Shown: positions 42,645 to 51,962, counted from the first letter of the stretch. The stretch: 64,000 bases of DNA from Oscillatoria sp. FACHB-1406 (GCF_014698145.1 NZ_JACJSM010000012.1:1-64000); one strand, 5' to 3'. The notes: generated from the letters alone by a model not told the origin. Numbers and translations are program-made.

Positions 42645-43712
42645 ATGAAGATTACTCGACGCAGGGCAATGGGCTTCGGACTGGGATTCGCGATCGCGAT
42701 CGCAACGGGATGCACCGCGCAAAACGCCGGTTCCGGAAGTGCGGGCAAAAGCGCCGCCAGTGGCGAAATCAACCTCTACTCCTCTCGCCATTACGATGCC
42801 GACCAGCAACTTTACGACACCTTCACCCAAGAAACCGGAATTAAAATTAACCTTATTGAAGGTAAAGCCGAAGAATTAATCGAACGAATTCAGAGTGAAG
42901 GCGCGAATAGCCCCGCCGATGTCCTCGTCACCGTCGATATCGGCAATTTGTGGCGCGCGGAACAGCAAGGAATTTTGCAGCCCGTTACTTCGCAAATTCT
43001 CAACGACAAAATTCCCGCTAATCTTAGAGATAGTCAAGGGCGCTGGTATGCTTTGACCAAGCGCGCGCGCGTCATTATCTACAACACCGATAAAGTCAAA
43101 CCAGAAGAATTATCAACCTACGAAGACTTAGCAAACCCGAGATGGAAAGGGCGCATCTGTATGCGTAGTTCTAGTAATATCTATAATCAATCCTTAGTTG
43201 CTTCTAAAATCGCCGAAATAGGAACGCAAAAAACCGAACAATGGCTTAAAGGCTTTGTCGAAAATTTTTCCAGACCGCCGGAAGGAAACGATATCAGCAA
43301 TATTAAAGCTGTCGCTGCGGGCGAATGCGATATTTCCCTGGTGAATACTTACTATTTTGCCCGCATGAAAAACTCTACCGATTCATCCGACAAAGAAGCA
43401 GTGGCTAAAGTTGGAGTCTTCTTCCCAAACCAAAAAGTCGGGGGAACTCACGTTAATATTAGCGGTGCTGGTGTCGTTAAGACTGCCCCCCATCGGCAAA
43501 ATGCCATTAAGTTTTTGGAATATTTAACAACACCCGAAGCACAGAAAATTTTTGCGAACAATAACAATGAATATCCCGCCGTTGTTGGGGTAGAAGCCAA
43601 TGAAACGGTTCGGTCTTTCGGGACTTTTAAGGAATCTAATCTTAATGTTGATGTTTACGGCGAAAAGAATTCCGATGCAGTTAAATTAATGGATCGGGCG
43701 GGTTGGAAGTAA
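42645..43712 (+). CDS. futA: Iron(III) ABC transporter substrate-binding protein (FutA/IdiA-like)
   Basis: ATG 42645 starts MKITRRRAMGFGLGF..., a twin-arginine signal ending in a lipobox-like IATGC, so export by Tat and lipid anchoring are likely; an in-frame ATG at 42597 is less likely. The mature protein has the FutA pattern: EINLYSSRHYDADQQLYDTF, RWYALTKRARVIIYN, LANPRWKGRICMRSSSNIYNQSL and VNTYYFARM, with Tyr residues for Fe3+ coordination. It is about 355 aa, family length. Permease and ATPase genes are not adjacent, as usual for the scattered fut genes of cyanobacteria. Confidence 0.92.
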   Translation: MKITRRRAMGFGLGFAIAIATGCTAQNAGSGSAGKSAASGEINLYSSRHYDADQQLYDTFTQETGIKINLIEGKAEELIERIQSEGANSPADVLVTVDIGNLWRAEQQGILQPVTSQILNDKIPANLRDSQGRWYALTKRARVIIYNTDKVKPEELSTYEDLANPRWKGRICMRSSSNIYNQSLVASKIAEIGTQKTEQWLKGFVENFSRPPEGNDISNIKAVAAGECDISLVNTYYFARMKNSTDSSDKEAVAKVGVFFPNQKVGGTHVNISGAGVVKTAPHRQNAIKFLEYLTTPEAQKIFANNNNEYPAVVGVEANETVRSFGTFKESNLNVDVYGEKNSDAVKLMDRAGWK

Positions 43713-43808
43713 GGATTAAGGGATGGTGAAAAATCAATAATTCCCTTAAAACTGCTAATATTTCCAGTATAACTCCCAAGCGATCGCGAACCTCGATTCA
43801 CGCTTACC

Positions 43809-44045
43809 TTACCAGTAAGTTAACGGTTGAACGATTAACGTCGTACCGCGCGCTCCCAGGACTTCAACGCGCTGTCCGGGAACGAGGGTCATGGCGCGAT
43901 CGCACTGAGCAAACCACCAACTCCCGCGATACATTACCATACCGCGATGTTGAGGCGGAATTTCTTCGTCTACAATCGCTTCCCCAGAAAAATGGCGGCT
44001 ATTTTGACGGAGAGGTTGTCCATGTGAGATGTATTGTTTTGGCAT
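43809..44045 (-). CDS. NfeD-like OB-fold protein, soluble part only
   Basis: 78 aa from ATG 44045 (MPKQYISHGQPLRQ); an upstream ATG at 44078 is possible. It has the pattern of NfeD C-terminal domains: GEAIVDEEIPPQHRGMVMY, WWFAQCDRAMTLVPGQRVEVLG and TLIVQPL. Typical NfeD proteins have membrane helices before this OB fold; here only the OB part exists, as in several short cyanobacterial proteins. Partner unknown. Confidence 0.7.
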   Translation of the reverse strand: MPKQYISHGQPLRQNSRHFSGEAIVDEEIPPQHRGMVMYRGSWWFAQCDRAMTLVPGQRVEVLGARGTTLIVQPLTYW

Positions 44046-44534
44046 TGCAACTGGTATAAGACTGAAGGGGGTAGCCATTGCTTGGACTCCTAGATGTTTA
44101 AAGCATAGGGACAGAAATACCGGACAGCAGTATGTCCTTTTTCTCGATCGATATTTAACTTGCTTATTGCACGTAATTTGGCTAACGATGCAGCGATGCT
44201 TTCTCAGAGTAAGCTCATCGTTCTCGTATTGATATCCACAGCCTTAAAGCCATTGCTTCCGGATAGATAACACCCATGAGGGACAGGTTTTCAGGTGTCT
44301 GCCGAATAGGGGTTACAGCAACAGGGAAGGCAATGCTTCCTGTATTCTTCTTTCCCTCTTTTTTCCAACTGAATCCCCATTAAACGGTTTGTTTGACTCT
44401 TGTCAACGGCATCGCGCCAAAGCTAAGCCCCGCGCGCCACCTCAGACAGACAAGGAAGTGACACATCTGCGTTGCGCCTTTGTCACAGTCCTTCGCTAAA
44501 GTAGTCTCGACCTTAGTTCCTTACACGCTATGCC
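44046..44534. other. Long intergenic region with paired segments
   Basis: No protein gene is supported in about 490 bases. CATTGCTTCC (about 44249) pairs with GGAAGGCAATG (about 44314, one bulge), and within it TAACaCCC pairs with GGGGTTA (about 44262/44302); a pyrimidine run TTCTTTCCCTCTTTTTTCC follows near 44347. The shape is that of a small RNA with a terminator-like tail, but no known family was recognised. Confidence 0.35.
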
Positions 44535-44726
44535 ATGCTACCTTCTGTTCAAACTCGCTTAATTCAGTTTTTAGATCGAGAGTTAAAGCTTCCGCCAGAC
44601 ACCATTCAATTTGCTCTAAAACAAACTCAACTCCTGCCCACCCTGTTACCAATGGTTCTTTGGCAGTATGGATTGATTACACTCTCTCAGCTTAACAAAA
44701 TTTTTGACTGGTTGGAGACGACTTAG
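44535..44726 (+). CDS. DUF2949 family protein
   Basis: A 63-aa protein: LIQFLDRELKLPPDTIQFAL, then LLPMVLWQYGLITLSQLNKIFDWLE. This Leu-rich helical pattern with WQYGLITLxQL is the DUF2949 family, confined mainly to cyanobacteria and of unknown function. It is complete in length. It lies divergent from the NfeD-like gene and convergent with the Fur-family gene. Confidence 0.85.
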   Translation: MLPSVQTRLIQFLDRELKLPPDTIQFALKQTQLLPTLLPMVLWQYGLITLSQLNKIFDWLETT

Positions 44727-44812
44727 AATTCTCCCCTTAAATTGGGGAGAAAGCGCGATCGCTTTAGCTGCCCCCTTGCAACTCGGACGCACTCTATCAC
44801 TTAGTCTTTGAC

Positions 44813-45373
44813 TTAATTATCCCGGAAGTTAGCACTATCGCCATTCGATTCCGAACGGTCGTCTTCGCGCTGAAAGCGTTCTGAGAGAACTCGAGTACAA
44901 GACCAATTGCTCGGCAACGCCGAAGGCCACCCCATCCGTAATGCCTCCGGGCAAATAGTCATAACCGTTAGTTGACAATCAATTAATTGAACCCCTTCTT
45001 TTTCCGTCTGTTTTAAACTTTGTTTGAGAATAGAATCATTTTTAAATTCAAGGGTCTTATTACACTGAATGCAGACCATGTGATGGTGATGGTGAGGATA
45101 GGGCTGGTTGAGTTCGTAGTGTTTGTGACCTTCTGCAAGTTCGAGTTCTCGCAAAATCCCCATCCGTGCCATGAGCTTAACGCTGCGATAAATCGTCGAG
45201 AGACTGATTGCCTCCCCCCGCAACTCCAGTAGATTGTGGAGTTCTTCAGCGCTGAGATGATTGCCGCGCGGTAAGTTTTGGAATACGTGCAAGATTTTCT
45301 CGCGTTGGGGAGTCAAGCGCCAGCCTCGTGAGTTGAGTTCGGCTTTTAACGATGCTGCGGTATAGGGGGACAT
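44813..45373 (-). CDS. Fur-family repressor, FurB/Zur-like
   Basis: A 186-aa regulator. The winged-helix part (~1-85) reads LNSRGWRLTPQREKILHVFQ and ISLSTIYRSVKLMARMGILREL; the metal region has GHKHYELNQPYPHHHHHMVC and IQCNKTLEF with one CxxC. The C-terminal second CxxC is replaced by ICPEALRMGWPSALPSNWSC, the pattern of Anabaena FurB, which acts as Zur (zinc uptake repressor). The tail after ~165 (RFQREDDRSESNGDSANFRDN) is an unusual acidic extension. A TGACAATGATAGTC dyad lies just upstream and may be its operator. Confidence 0.85.
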   Translation of the reverse strand: MSPYTAASLKAELNSRGWRLTPQREKILHVFQNLPRGNHLSAEELHNLLELRGEAISLSTIYRSVKLMARMGILRELELAEGHKHYELNQPYPHHHHHMVCIQCNKTLEFKNDSILKQSLKQTEKEGVQLIDCQLTVMTICPEALRMGWPSALPSNWSCTRVLSERFQREDDRSESNGDSANFRDN

Positions 45374-45401
45374 GGTAACGCTCTCAAGAAATTATTTTTA
45401 T

Positions 45402-45415
45402 TGACAATGATAGTC
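45402..45415 (-). promoter_or_regulatory. Possible Zur/Fur operator
   Basis: TGACAATGATAGTC is an imperfect dyad close to the consensus of cyanobacterial Zur and Fur boxes, placed between the likely promoter and the start of the Fur-family gene, so autoregulation is plausible. The match is partial. Confidence 0.3.
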
Positions 45416-45458
45416 CGTATCTCCCTCAGTTTTCAACAAGTCTAGGTAAGGTTTGCAG

Positions 45459-45490
45459 AATAATTGACAATTGACAATTGACAATTGATA
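45459..45490. repeat. Tandem ttgacaa heptamers
   Basis: Four consecutive units (aattgac aattgac aattgac aattgat). They look like repeated -35 boxes but are one of the heptameric intergenic repeats of this genome; related inverted pieces flank the mazG/DUF2157 gap at 53571-53605 and 53745-53785. Confidence 0.8.
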
Positions 45491-45823
45491 ACGTTCGGAG
45501 TCGTTCATTGCTCTCTTGAGGTCTAGTCTCTACCTTCACGTTTCCAGTCGCGCTAGATCTGGTGGTAGCTGCTTCAAGGGGAGCGCAAGTTTCTAGCGTT
45601 GAAGTCGCTCGACGACGACGCGAGCGCTTTACCTTCTCATTAAGGAAATCAAAGAGGCTGTCGATCTGGCTCTAAGCTCCACTCCGGGCGGTACAGCCGA
45701 GAAAATTGTTCTATCAATATCGTTAAGGAGTTGAATTCCGATGGAAAAGATTAGAGAATAAGGTAAATAATTGTAAAGAAGCGTTTCATAATCGCTCGCC
45801 ACCCGAAAAATCCGGAGACTGCA

Positions 45824-46627
45824 ATGCCCCATCGTTCGATCCAAAAAATCCTAACGTCCTGCGTCGGTTGCCTCCTCGCGCTCTTGACTTGGTTTATCGC
45901 CGAGCCTGCCTTAGCTTTTGACGATCCGAGTCTTCTCCCTAGCGAACCCACCCCCATCGTCGATCTTGCCAACTTCCTCCCCTCGGTTCAAGAAGAATCG
46001 TTAATTAGCAGTATTAAAGACTTTGAAGCCGAAACAGGCTGGAAACTGCGCGTTCTCACTCAATACGATCGCACCCCCGGACGCGCCGTGATTCCTTTCT
46101 GGGGACTCGATGATAAAAGCATTCTCCTGGTTGCCGATTCGCGAGGTGGCAATCTCCTAGCTTTCAGCGTCGGCGATGCAGTGTACCAATTTCTGCCCCG
46201 TACCTTTTGGATCGAACTGCAAGCGCGTTTTGGCAATCTCTATTACATCCGAGAAAACGGCGAAAGTAGCGCGATCGCAAAAACCTTAGAAACCGTCTCG
46301 GGCTGTCTGCGCGATGGCGGCTGTCAAGTTGTCCCCGGACTGCCCCAAGAACAGTGGTTACTCACCCTGATCTGCTCGATGGCGGGTGGAGTCATTTGCG
46401 GTTTCGCTGCCATTCCCCGCAAGCCCGGGCAATTTCTAGCTTGGCAGTGGGCCTTAATCTTCTCGCCCTTATGGGGAATTTTATTCTTTGCCTTTGGCAT
46501 CGGGCCGGTTGTCAGCCGCACTCACGATTTGCTACCGTTACTCCGGAACGTTCTCGGTTTTAGTATGGGTGCTTTAGTCGCGTTTCTCTCGCCCTATTTC
46601 ACGAACTCAGCCCCTTCAGAAACCTAA
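45824..46627 (+). CDS. TPM-domain protein, Psb32-like
   Basis: A 267-aa protein with a signal peptide or first membrane helix (~8-31, ending AEPALAF), a TPM domain (~45-165: PIVDLANFLPSVQEESL, TGWKLRVLTQYDRTPG and KSILLVADSRGGNLLAFSVG), then two membrane helices (~185-205 and ~215-235) and a third near 240-260. This is the Psb32/TLP18.3 pattern; in plants and cyanobacteria it assists photosystem II repair at the thylakoid. It stands alone in the window. Confidence 0.87.
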   Translation: MPHRSIQKILTSCVGCLLALLTWFIAEPALAFDDPSLLPSEPTPIVDLANFLPSVQEESLISSIKDFEAETGWKLRVLTQYDRTPGRAVIPFWGLDDKSILLVADSRGGNLLAFSVGDAVYQFLPRTFWIELQARFGNLYYIRENGESSAIAKTLETVSGCLRDGGCQVVPGLPQEQWLLTLICSMAGGVICGFAAIPRKPGQFLAWQWALIFSPLWGILFFAFGIGPVVSRTHDLLPLLRNVLGFSMGALVAFLSPYFTNSAPSET

Positions 46628-46721
46628 ACGGTTAAGATTTGGCAGCGAACAGTAGGCAACGCGATTCTATTGTTTGCTGTCCCCTGAGTTATGGGATTTT
46701 TTCAGGATTCAATTAGGCTTG

Positions 46722-48446
46722 CTATAACTGATAGCTAACATTAAAATACAAAGCCTTATCCTGAATATTATTTCCTCGATCGTCTAACTCGATCAAAGGA
46801 GTTGCGCCGTCCAGTCGGATTAGCAAGTTAGAAAAAGGCTGCCAAATCAGTCCGATTCCACCTCCTGCTAAGAAGTTTTGTCGGGGTAGTACGTTAGGAT
46901 TATCCGAGTGATTCCAAACTTTACCGAAATCGATAAAAGGCGCAACTTGGAAAATAGGAAATCCGCTTTCATCTTGAAAAATTGCAATACGATCTTCAAC
47001 AGAAATTCGGAACCCATTATCGCCAGAACGGGTATTTTGTCGGAAGCCTCGCAACGATTGTCCGCCCCCGATCGCGAATTGCTGCGAAGGAAGCAAACTA
47101 TCGGGAGTCAGTTGCAGTTCTGCCTGCATCAGCAACCGATTGGTCGGGCTTAAACGCTGGACGCGCTGCACTTGTCCCAGCCAACTAAAGAAACGACCGT
47201 CAGGAATGGGCGATTCATTTTTTGTGGCATCGAAAATTCCCAAACCCAAATTGAATTGCGAACGTAGCGCCCACGCTCCTGAAGAATCGCGCTTGATATA
47301 ATCTTGAGCAAACTGCAACACGCGAGTTCGACTATTGCCCTCACTATCGGGGCCAATTCCAAACCCAAACGGGATGTTATTGAATAGAAAAGTTTGACCG
47401 TTTTGAACGCTGAACCCGAGAGAGAGCGCAAATTCTCGATCGAAAGTTTCGATTAAAGGCTGGCGATAAGCAATCTCGTAGAGTTGGTTATTTGCCTTAA
47501 TCTCTAAAGCTTTGAAATCGTCTTCCGTTATTTTACTGTGGCTGGGTGCAAACCGCAGTTGAATTGTACCATTAGTAGGATTGAGCGGCATCCTAAAATT
47601 AAAGTCGAAAGCTTGCAAACCGCCGCTCAACGATCGCCGATACGAACCCGTCCATTCATCACCCCAACCCGTTAGGTTACGATACCCGATTAAGCCCTTA
47701 AATTCTTCGCCCCCAATGCTGGGCGGGGAATAGTTATCAAAGTTTACGCCCAAAATGAAAGGACTCGCTTCTTCTACGCGGACGGCGAGAATGCTTTTCC
47801 CTTCTTCGGTTCCCGGCTGCAAGCTCGATTCAACAGTTTTAAAGAGCGGATCGAGCCTTAACAATTGGAGTCGATCTTCAAGTTTATCGACTTGAAGCGG
47901 CTCGGTTACGCCTAAGAGAATGCGACTGCGAATATATTCGGGACGAACGCGATCGTTGCCTTCAATTTTAATATCTTCAAGGCTACCTTCTAAGATTTGC
48001 ACTCGAACGATACCATCGGTAACGGTTTGAGTGCTGAGGATAGCACGGGACGTTAAATAACCGCGATCGAGATAGGCTTGAGTGAGTTTATCGGCGAGAA
48101 GTTGGAGTTCCTCGAAACTCACCGATCGCCCTTCGTAGGATTGCGCGATCGCTTGAATTTCAGCATCGCTAAGAATGGTGCTGCCGACAACTTCAATTCG
48201 CCGAACGGGAACCAGCGCTCCTGGGGTAGGGATTGGCGGTTGAGAGGGAGGTGAAGGCGAGGAAAGATGAGGATTGGGGGCTGGAAATTCCGGCGGAAGG
48301 AGTTGGGAAATTTCGTCGTGTGGGGAGTTAAGTGTTGCTTCAATTTGTGATTCGGGGTAGGTTTGGGCGAGTAACGGTTGCTGAGTTGCGATCGCGCCCA
48401 GACATACGCCTGCAAAAATCTGTTTGCACCCTAATTTCTTTAGCAT
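46722..48446 (-). CDS. TpsB-type outer membrane transporter (ShlB/FhaC/HecB family)
   Basis: A 574-aa protein with a signal peptide (to about residue 28, LLAQ), a Pro-rich linker (~50-80), POTRA domain(s) (~80-230: VRRIEVVGSTILSDAEIQAI and GYLTSRAILSTQTVTDGIVR), and a beta-barrel to the C-terminal LYFNVSYQL. The barrel motif QSLRGFRQN corresponds to VRGY. TpsB proteins thread their TpsA partner through the outer membrane. It lies downstream of a Spy-like gene and a TpsA gene on the same strand, forming a two-partner secretion locus. Confidence 0.92.
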   Translation of the reverse strand: MLKKLGCKQIFAGVCLGAIATQQPLLAQTYPESQIEATLNSPHDEISQLLPPEFPAPNPHLSSPSPPSQPPIPTPGALVPVRRIEVVGSTILSDAEIQAIAQSYEGRSVSFEELQLLADKLTQAYLDRGYLTSRAILSTQTVTDGIVRVQILEGSLEDIKIEGNDRVRPEYIRSRILLGVTEPLQVDKLEDRLQLLRLDPLFKTVESSLQPGTEEGKSILAVRVEEASPFILGVNFDNYSPPSIGGEEFKGLIGYRNLTGWGDEWTGSYRRSLSGGLQAFDFNFRMPLNPTNGTIQLRFAPSHSKITEDDFKALEIKANNQLYEIAYRQPLIETFDREFALSLGFSVQNGQTFLFNNIPFGFGIGPDSEGNSRTRVLQFAQDYIKRDSSGAWALRSQFNLGLGIFDATKNESPIPDGRFFSWLGQVQRVQRLSPTNRLLMQAELQLTPDSLLPSQQFAIGGGQSLRGFRQNTRSGDNGFRISVEDRIAIFQDESGFPIFQVAPFIDFGKVWNHSDNPNVLPRQNFLAGGGIGLIWQPFSNLLIRLDGATPLIELDDRGNNIQDKALYFNVSYQL

Positions 48447-48511
48447 AATTTGGGTACTCCTTGGGTATTGAATTGTTGAATTAATGTGTACCTGCTACGA
48501 TTTCGAGCGCT

Positions 48512-48964
48512 TTAAGGTTGCTCGCTCGCGCCCCAACGATTTTGAACCGGACGATTTTGAACCGATTGACGCAATCGCTGCATTTCGGCTTCAAAACCCA
48601 CCCGTTGTTCTGGGGTTAAAACTTCTCGAATTGCCAAACGACTTTCAATGGTGGTTTCAGAAAGTTGCTGGCGTAGCGCTTCCACTTGTCGATGTTGTTC
48701 TCGAATTTGCGCCTCGGTAGCATTCGCACTCGACATCAGAGTTTCTAACGTTTGTCGGGCGGCTTTGAGGTCGCGATCGAGTTGGGCGAGTTTTGGTCTC
48801 GCTTGCTCGCGAATTGATTCAATTTGCTGGATTTGTTCGGGGGTAAGTCCTAAGTTTTGGACAAATTCAGGAGGGGAGGGAGGCGCGCTTGGCAGTTGTG
48901 CGAAGGCAGCGCTACCACTCCCGATTAACAGTAACATTCCTAACGTCGCTTCATAGGGTCGCAT
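48512..48964 (-). CDS. Spy/CpxP-like periplasmic protein (LTXXQ repeats)
   Basis: A 150-aa protein with signal peptide (LLLIGSGSAAFAQ), then an all-helical domain with two LTxxQ motifs: LGLTPEQIQQIESIREQ (~40-56) and REVLTPEQRVGFEAEMQRL (~117-135). Spy and CpxP are periplasmic chaperones that bind unfolded or extracytoplasmic proteins. It sits between the tpsA and tpsB genes, so it may keep the exoprotein unfolded before secretion. Confidence 0.85.
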   Translation of the reverse strand: MRPYEATLGMLLLIGSGSAAFAQLPSAPPSPPEFVQNLGLTPEQIQQIESIREQARPKLAQLDRDLKAARQTLETLMSSANATEAQIREQHRQVEALRQQLSETTIESRLAIREVLTPEQRVGFEAEMQRLRQSVQNRPVQNRWGASEQP

Positions 48965-49080
48965 AAAGCACCTCCATTGTTGATGAGATTGTCGATAGGA
49001 ACCGAGTCTCGCGGTACGGCATTAAACCCAACGAACGATTAACGATTAAAGAGCATTTCAATCCTTATTGAATTTCCCTA

Positions 49081-51666
49081 CTAATCGTTGTTGTATGACT
49101 CTGCCGTTGCGCGCTCATAAGTCGCGTTGCTGCTGTAAACCTCTGCCATTTTGTCGTTACCTCTGCCAATTTCATAGGCGGCATTGTCTTCCCAATAGTC
49201 GGCTTTATTACGATGCCACTCTTGGTTGGACTCTCGCTCCGCTCGCCGTCGCTCCTCGTCGTAAGCATTATCTTCGGCTTCTGTGGAGCGCACGTCGCTG
49301 TCTGCTTCCAAATATCGCCCTGTGGAATTCAGGCTGCTAGCAGAAAATCGAGAAAGACGGGATGCACGTAATAAGCTAGCGGGAGGTTCGATTTCGCCTC
49401 GAGCGATTTGTCCGGCGAGGGTTAACTGATTGTGGACGAATTGTAGGTTATCGGGGTATTTCGATAAATCGAGGGAATTTTGGCTTGAAAAGCCCGAGGA
49501 CAAGGCATCGCGGAAGGGACTCGGACTTCCCGTTACTGCCGCCCCGGAGCCGCTAATATTACGAATCAGGTCGCCATTTTGCACGACACCATTGAGCGTA
49601 ATTCTGCCCGCTTTGCCTGAATCTATGCCGCCCCAGCGAGAGGTAGCACCGATAACATTCGCAGTAATTGTATTGGCATTAATGGTGATGTCGCCGCCCG
49701 CCCCAACTGTCGGGTTATTATTCCCAGCGCTGGAAAAGATGCGTTGGGCGGAAAAGTTACCGTTGGTGACGTTGATGGTAATATTACCGCCTCGGTTATT
49801 GGCTCCGTCAAGGGTTGTGGACTCCGAAGAAATGAAGTCCGCGATCGCGATATTACCATTCGTTGCATTCAGCACGATTTCTCCGGCACTTTTTCCAGAA
49901 TAAGATGTGAACGCACCGGAGTACAAATTCTGCGCCGAAATGCCGCCGTTAGTTGCGGTGAGGCGAATACTACCGCCGCCGGTTTCGTCGAAGGGGTTTG
50001 CCCTGACGAGGGGATTAATATTGCCCAGCGTCATGCTCGCAGCCGTAATACTAATATCTCGCCCTCCTGCATCGATGGTGTCATTCGGACTCATCGAAAA
50101 CGCGCCCCCCGCTTGGAAGGTAATTGTGCCGGTTCCCGGGGCAAAGGCGAGCGTCCCTAACGGTTGAATGGTAATGGTATTGCTGGCTTGAATTTCGACG
50201 TTCGTATTTCCCGGCAACGATTCTAGCTGGCTTTGGGCAATCGTCGTCGGCCCAACATCGCCTACTAATACTTGTCCGGTAAAGCTTCCCGCCCCAAAGC
50301 CCGGGGTAATAATAATATCGGCAGGATCGAGCAATAACGTGCCAAAGTTGCCGTTAGGGGCGCTAGTATCGACATTGCCGAGATATTGTAGGTTTTGTTT
50401 GCCGGAGACTTCTACGAAACCGCCATCGCCCGACTGACTGCCGCCGCGAGCGCTAATATTGCCTAAAAACTGAGTGGTATCGTCCGCCCAGACAATAACG
50501 CGCCCGCCATTTCCATTCCCCCCTTGATGAGTGGGGTTAGGGGGGATCGCATCGGCATTAATAACGGAATCTTCGCTGACAAAAGTCCGAGAAGCAGTGA
50601 TAACGCTTCCTTTTCCTTGGTAGTCGCCGCCGATTAATACGGTGCCGCCGCCTGTACTGCCAGAGGCATTAATATTGGCACTGACTAAGCCAACTTTATC
50701 GCCCAAAACCTGGATTCTGCCGCCCGTTGCAGTGCTAGAAACATCAAGTTGACCGGCAGCAATTGAAGTGCCAGCGTCAGTCGGAACGATCGCGCCGGAA
50801 TGGGTTAACTTAACCGTACCATTTTCTACTGTTACCCCTGTCGCTACGGGGATATTGCTGCTCGCTAAGAGTGCTGGCAACGATAAGGGCGCGATCGGGC
50901 GCGCGTTCTCATTGAGAGCGGTTCGGGTTTCTAGGGGTAAATCGAGACTCAATACGCTGCCTTGCGGTGTAATCCGAACCAGTTTTTCGCCGGGAACGGC
51001 GGTAATGGTAATCGTGCCGCCGGGAGCCGTCACAGTGCCGGTATTGAGGACTGTTCCGCCAACTAGGGTTACGCTTTGTCCTGGAGAAACAGCGAGGTTT
51101 CCGGCGTTGAAAATAGAACCGGGTTGAGAGGTACTGAAAGCAAAGGCGCTAGGGTTGCCACTTAAGGTTTGCAAGCTTTGTGAGTCGGTGTTGAGAGCAA
51201 ACCAGCGATCGCCAATTTGAATGCCATTGGCGGTTGTGGCGAGGAAAGATGCTGGAACATTCAATCTGGCACTAGAACCGAACGCGATCCCCGCCGGATT
51301 CAATAAAAACAAATTAGAATTTCCGCCCGTGACTTGAATCAATCCATTAATGATTGAAGGATCGCCACCGATGACTCTTCCTAAGATGTTTTGAATCGTT
51401 GGATTCGAGAGAAAATTTGCGATTTGGCTTGGTTCTAGACCAAATTGCTGAAAACTTTGGTAAAGATTTGAACCTGTTTGAATCCCGCCAGTAATATCAA
51501 AGCGATTTCCAATCTGCGTAATGCTGGTTCCCGTTCCATCTGTCGCTGGAACAATGGATTGAGCTTGTACTGGCAGAGCGATGCCTTGAGACAGCATCAA
51601 AGCAATTGAGGACAAACAGGTCATTGCTGCGATGTTTTTCATCATGCCCCTGTATATCTCTGTCAC
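49081..51666 (-). CDS. TpsA-type exoprotein, filamentous haemagglutinin N-terminal domain
   Basis: An 861-aa secreted protein: signal peptide (~1-35, ending LPVQAQS), TPS secretion domain (~36-280) with GGNSNLFLLNPAGIAFGSSA (NPxGI motif at ~126-130), then Gly/Thr/Asn-rich beta-helix repeats (~280-740) such as GGGTVLIGGDYQGKG and GGRVIVWADDTTQ. The last ~80 residues change abruptly to a charged helical tail (AYDEERRRAERESNQEWHRN, then Asn/Tyr/Glu-rich). It is the substrate of the downstream TpsB. Function may be adhesion or contact signalling; no catalytic domain is recognised. Confidence 0.9.
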   Translation of the reverse strand: MTEIYRGMMKNIAAMTCLSSIALMLSQGIALPVQAQSIVPATDGTGTSITQIGNRFDITGGIQTGSNLYQSFQQFGLEPSQIANFLSNPTIQNILGRVIGGDPSIINGLIQVTGGNSNLFLLNPAGIAFGSSARLNVPASFLATTANGIQIGDRWFALNTDSQSLQTLSGNPSAFAFSTSQPGSIFNAGNLAVSPGQSVTLVGGTVLNTGTVTAPGGTITITAVPGEKLVRITPQGSVLSLDLPLETRTALNENARPIAPLSLPALLASSNIPVATGVTVENGTVKLTHSGAIVPTDAGTSIAAGQLDVSSTATGGRIQVLGDKVGLVSANINASGSTGGGTVLIGGDYQGKGSVITASRTFVSEDSVINADAIPPNPTHQGGNGNGGRVIVWADDTTQFLGNISARGGSQSGDGGFVEVSGKQNLQYLGNVDTSAPNGNFGTLLLDPADIIITPGFGAGSFTGQVLVGDVGPTTIAQSQLESLPGNTNVEIQASNTITIQPLGTLAFAPGTGTITFQAGGAFSMSPNDTIDAGGRDISITAASMTLGNINPLVRANPFDETGGGSIRLTATNGGISAQNLYSGAFTSYSGKSAGEIVLNATNGNIAIADFISSESTTLDGANNRGGNITINVTNGNFSAQRIFSSAGNNNPTVGAGGDITINANTITANVIGATSRWGGIDSGKAGRITLNGVVQNGDLIRNISGSGAAVTGSPSPFRDALSSGFSSQNSLDLSKYPDNLQFVHNQLTLAGQIARGEIEPPASLLRASRLSRFSASSLNSTGRYLEADSDVRSTEAEDNAYDEERRRAERESNQEWHRNKADYWEDNAAYEIGRGNDKMAEVYSSNATYERATAESYNND

Positions 51667-51962
51667 AACTTCTAACGTCGATTCTATCCCTCGCCGCGAT
51701 CGCTCGCTCTATGACTTCATGAATCTTTAGTTAATAAGCAATAATACTTAATGCAAGCTGAAAGCCTCATTCCTTCGTCGTAATACCCACAACTCTGATT
51801 TCCATCGAACTTGCGTCCAATAGACTCTATGTCGGATATTGCGGGTTAAATGTCTGATAATCTGTAAAGGTAGGATTCATTATTCCTCCTGTCTTTTGCT
51901 CCGTTTCCGCTGGATCGCTCGGGAAGGAGAGGAGAAGGTAGGATTCACGGCTCAGTTACAAG

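Larger units (their letters stand above)
45374..45823. other. Intergenic region with short repeats and a possible Zur/Fur site
   Basis: No gene is supported. TGACAATGATAGTC at 45402-45415, 29 bases before the Fur-family start codon, resembles Fur/Zur boxes (TGATAATnATTATCA). 45459-45490 is a tandem TTGACAA heptamer run. The rest, up to the Psb32-like gene, shows no clear feature. Confidence 0.4.

Noticed and set aside
45459-45490. Repeated TTGACA boxes as a multi-promoter array
   Set aside because: The hexamer recurs only because of the heptamer repeat, and no spaced -10 elements follow.
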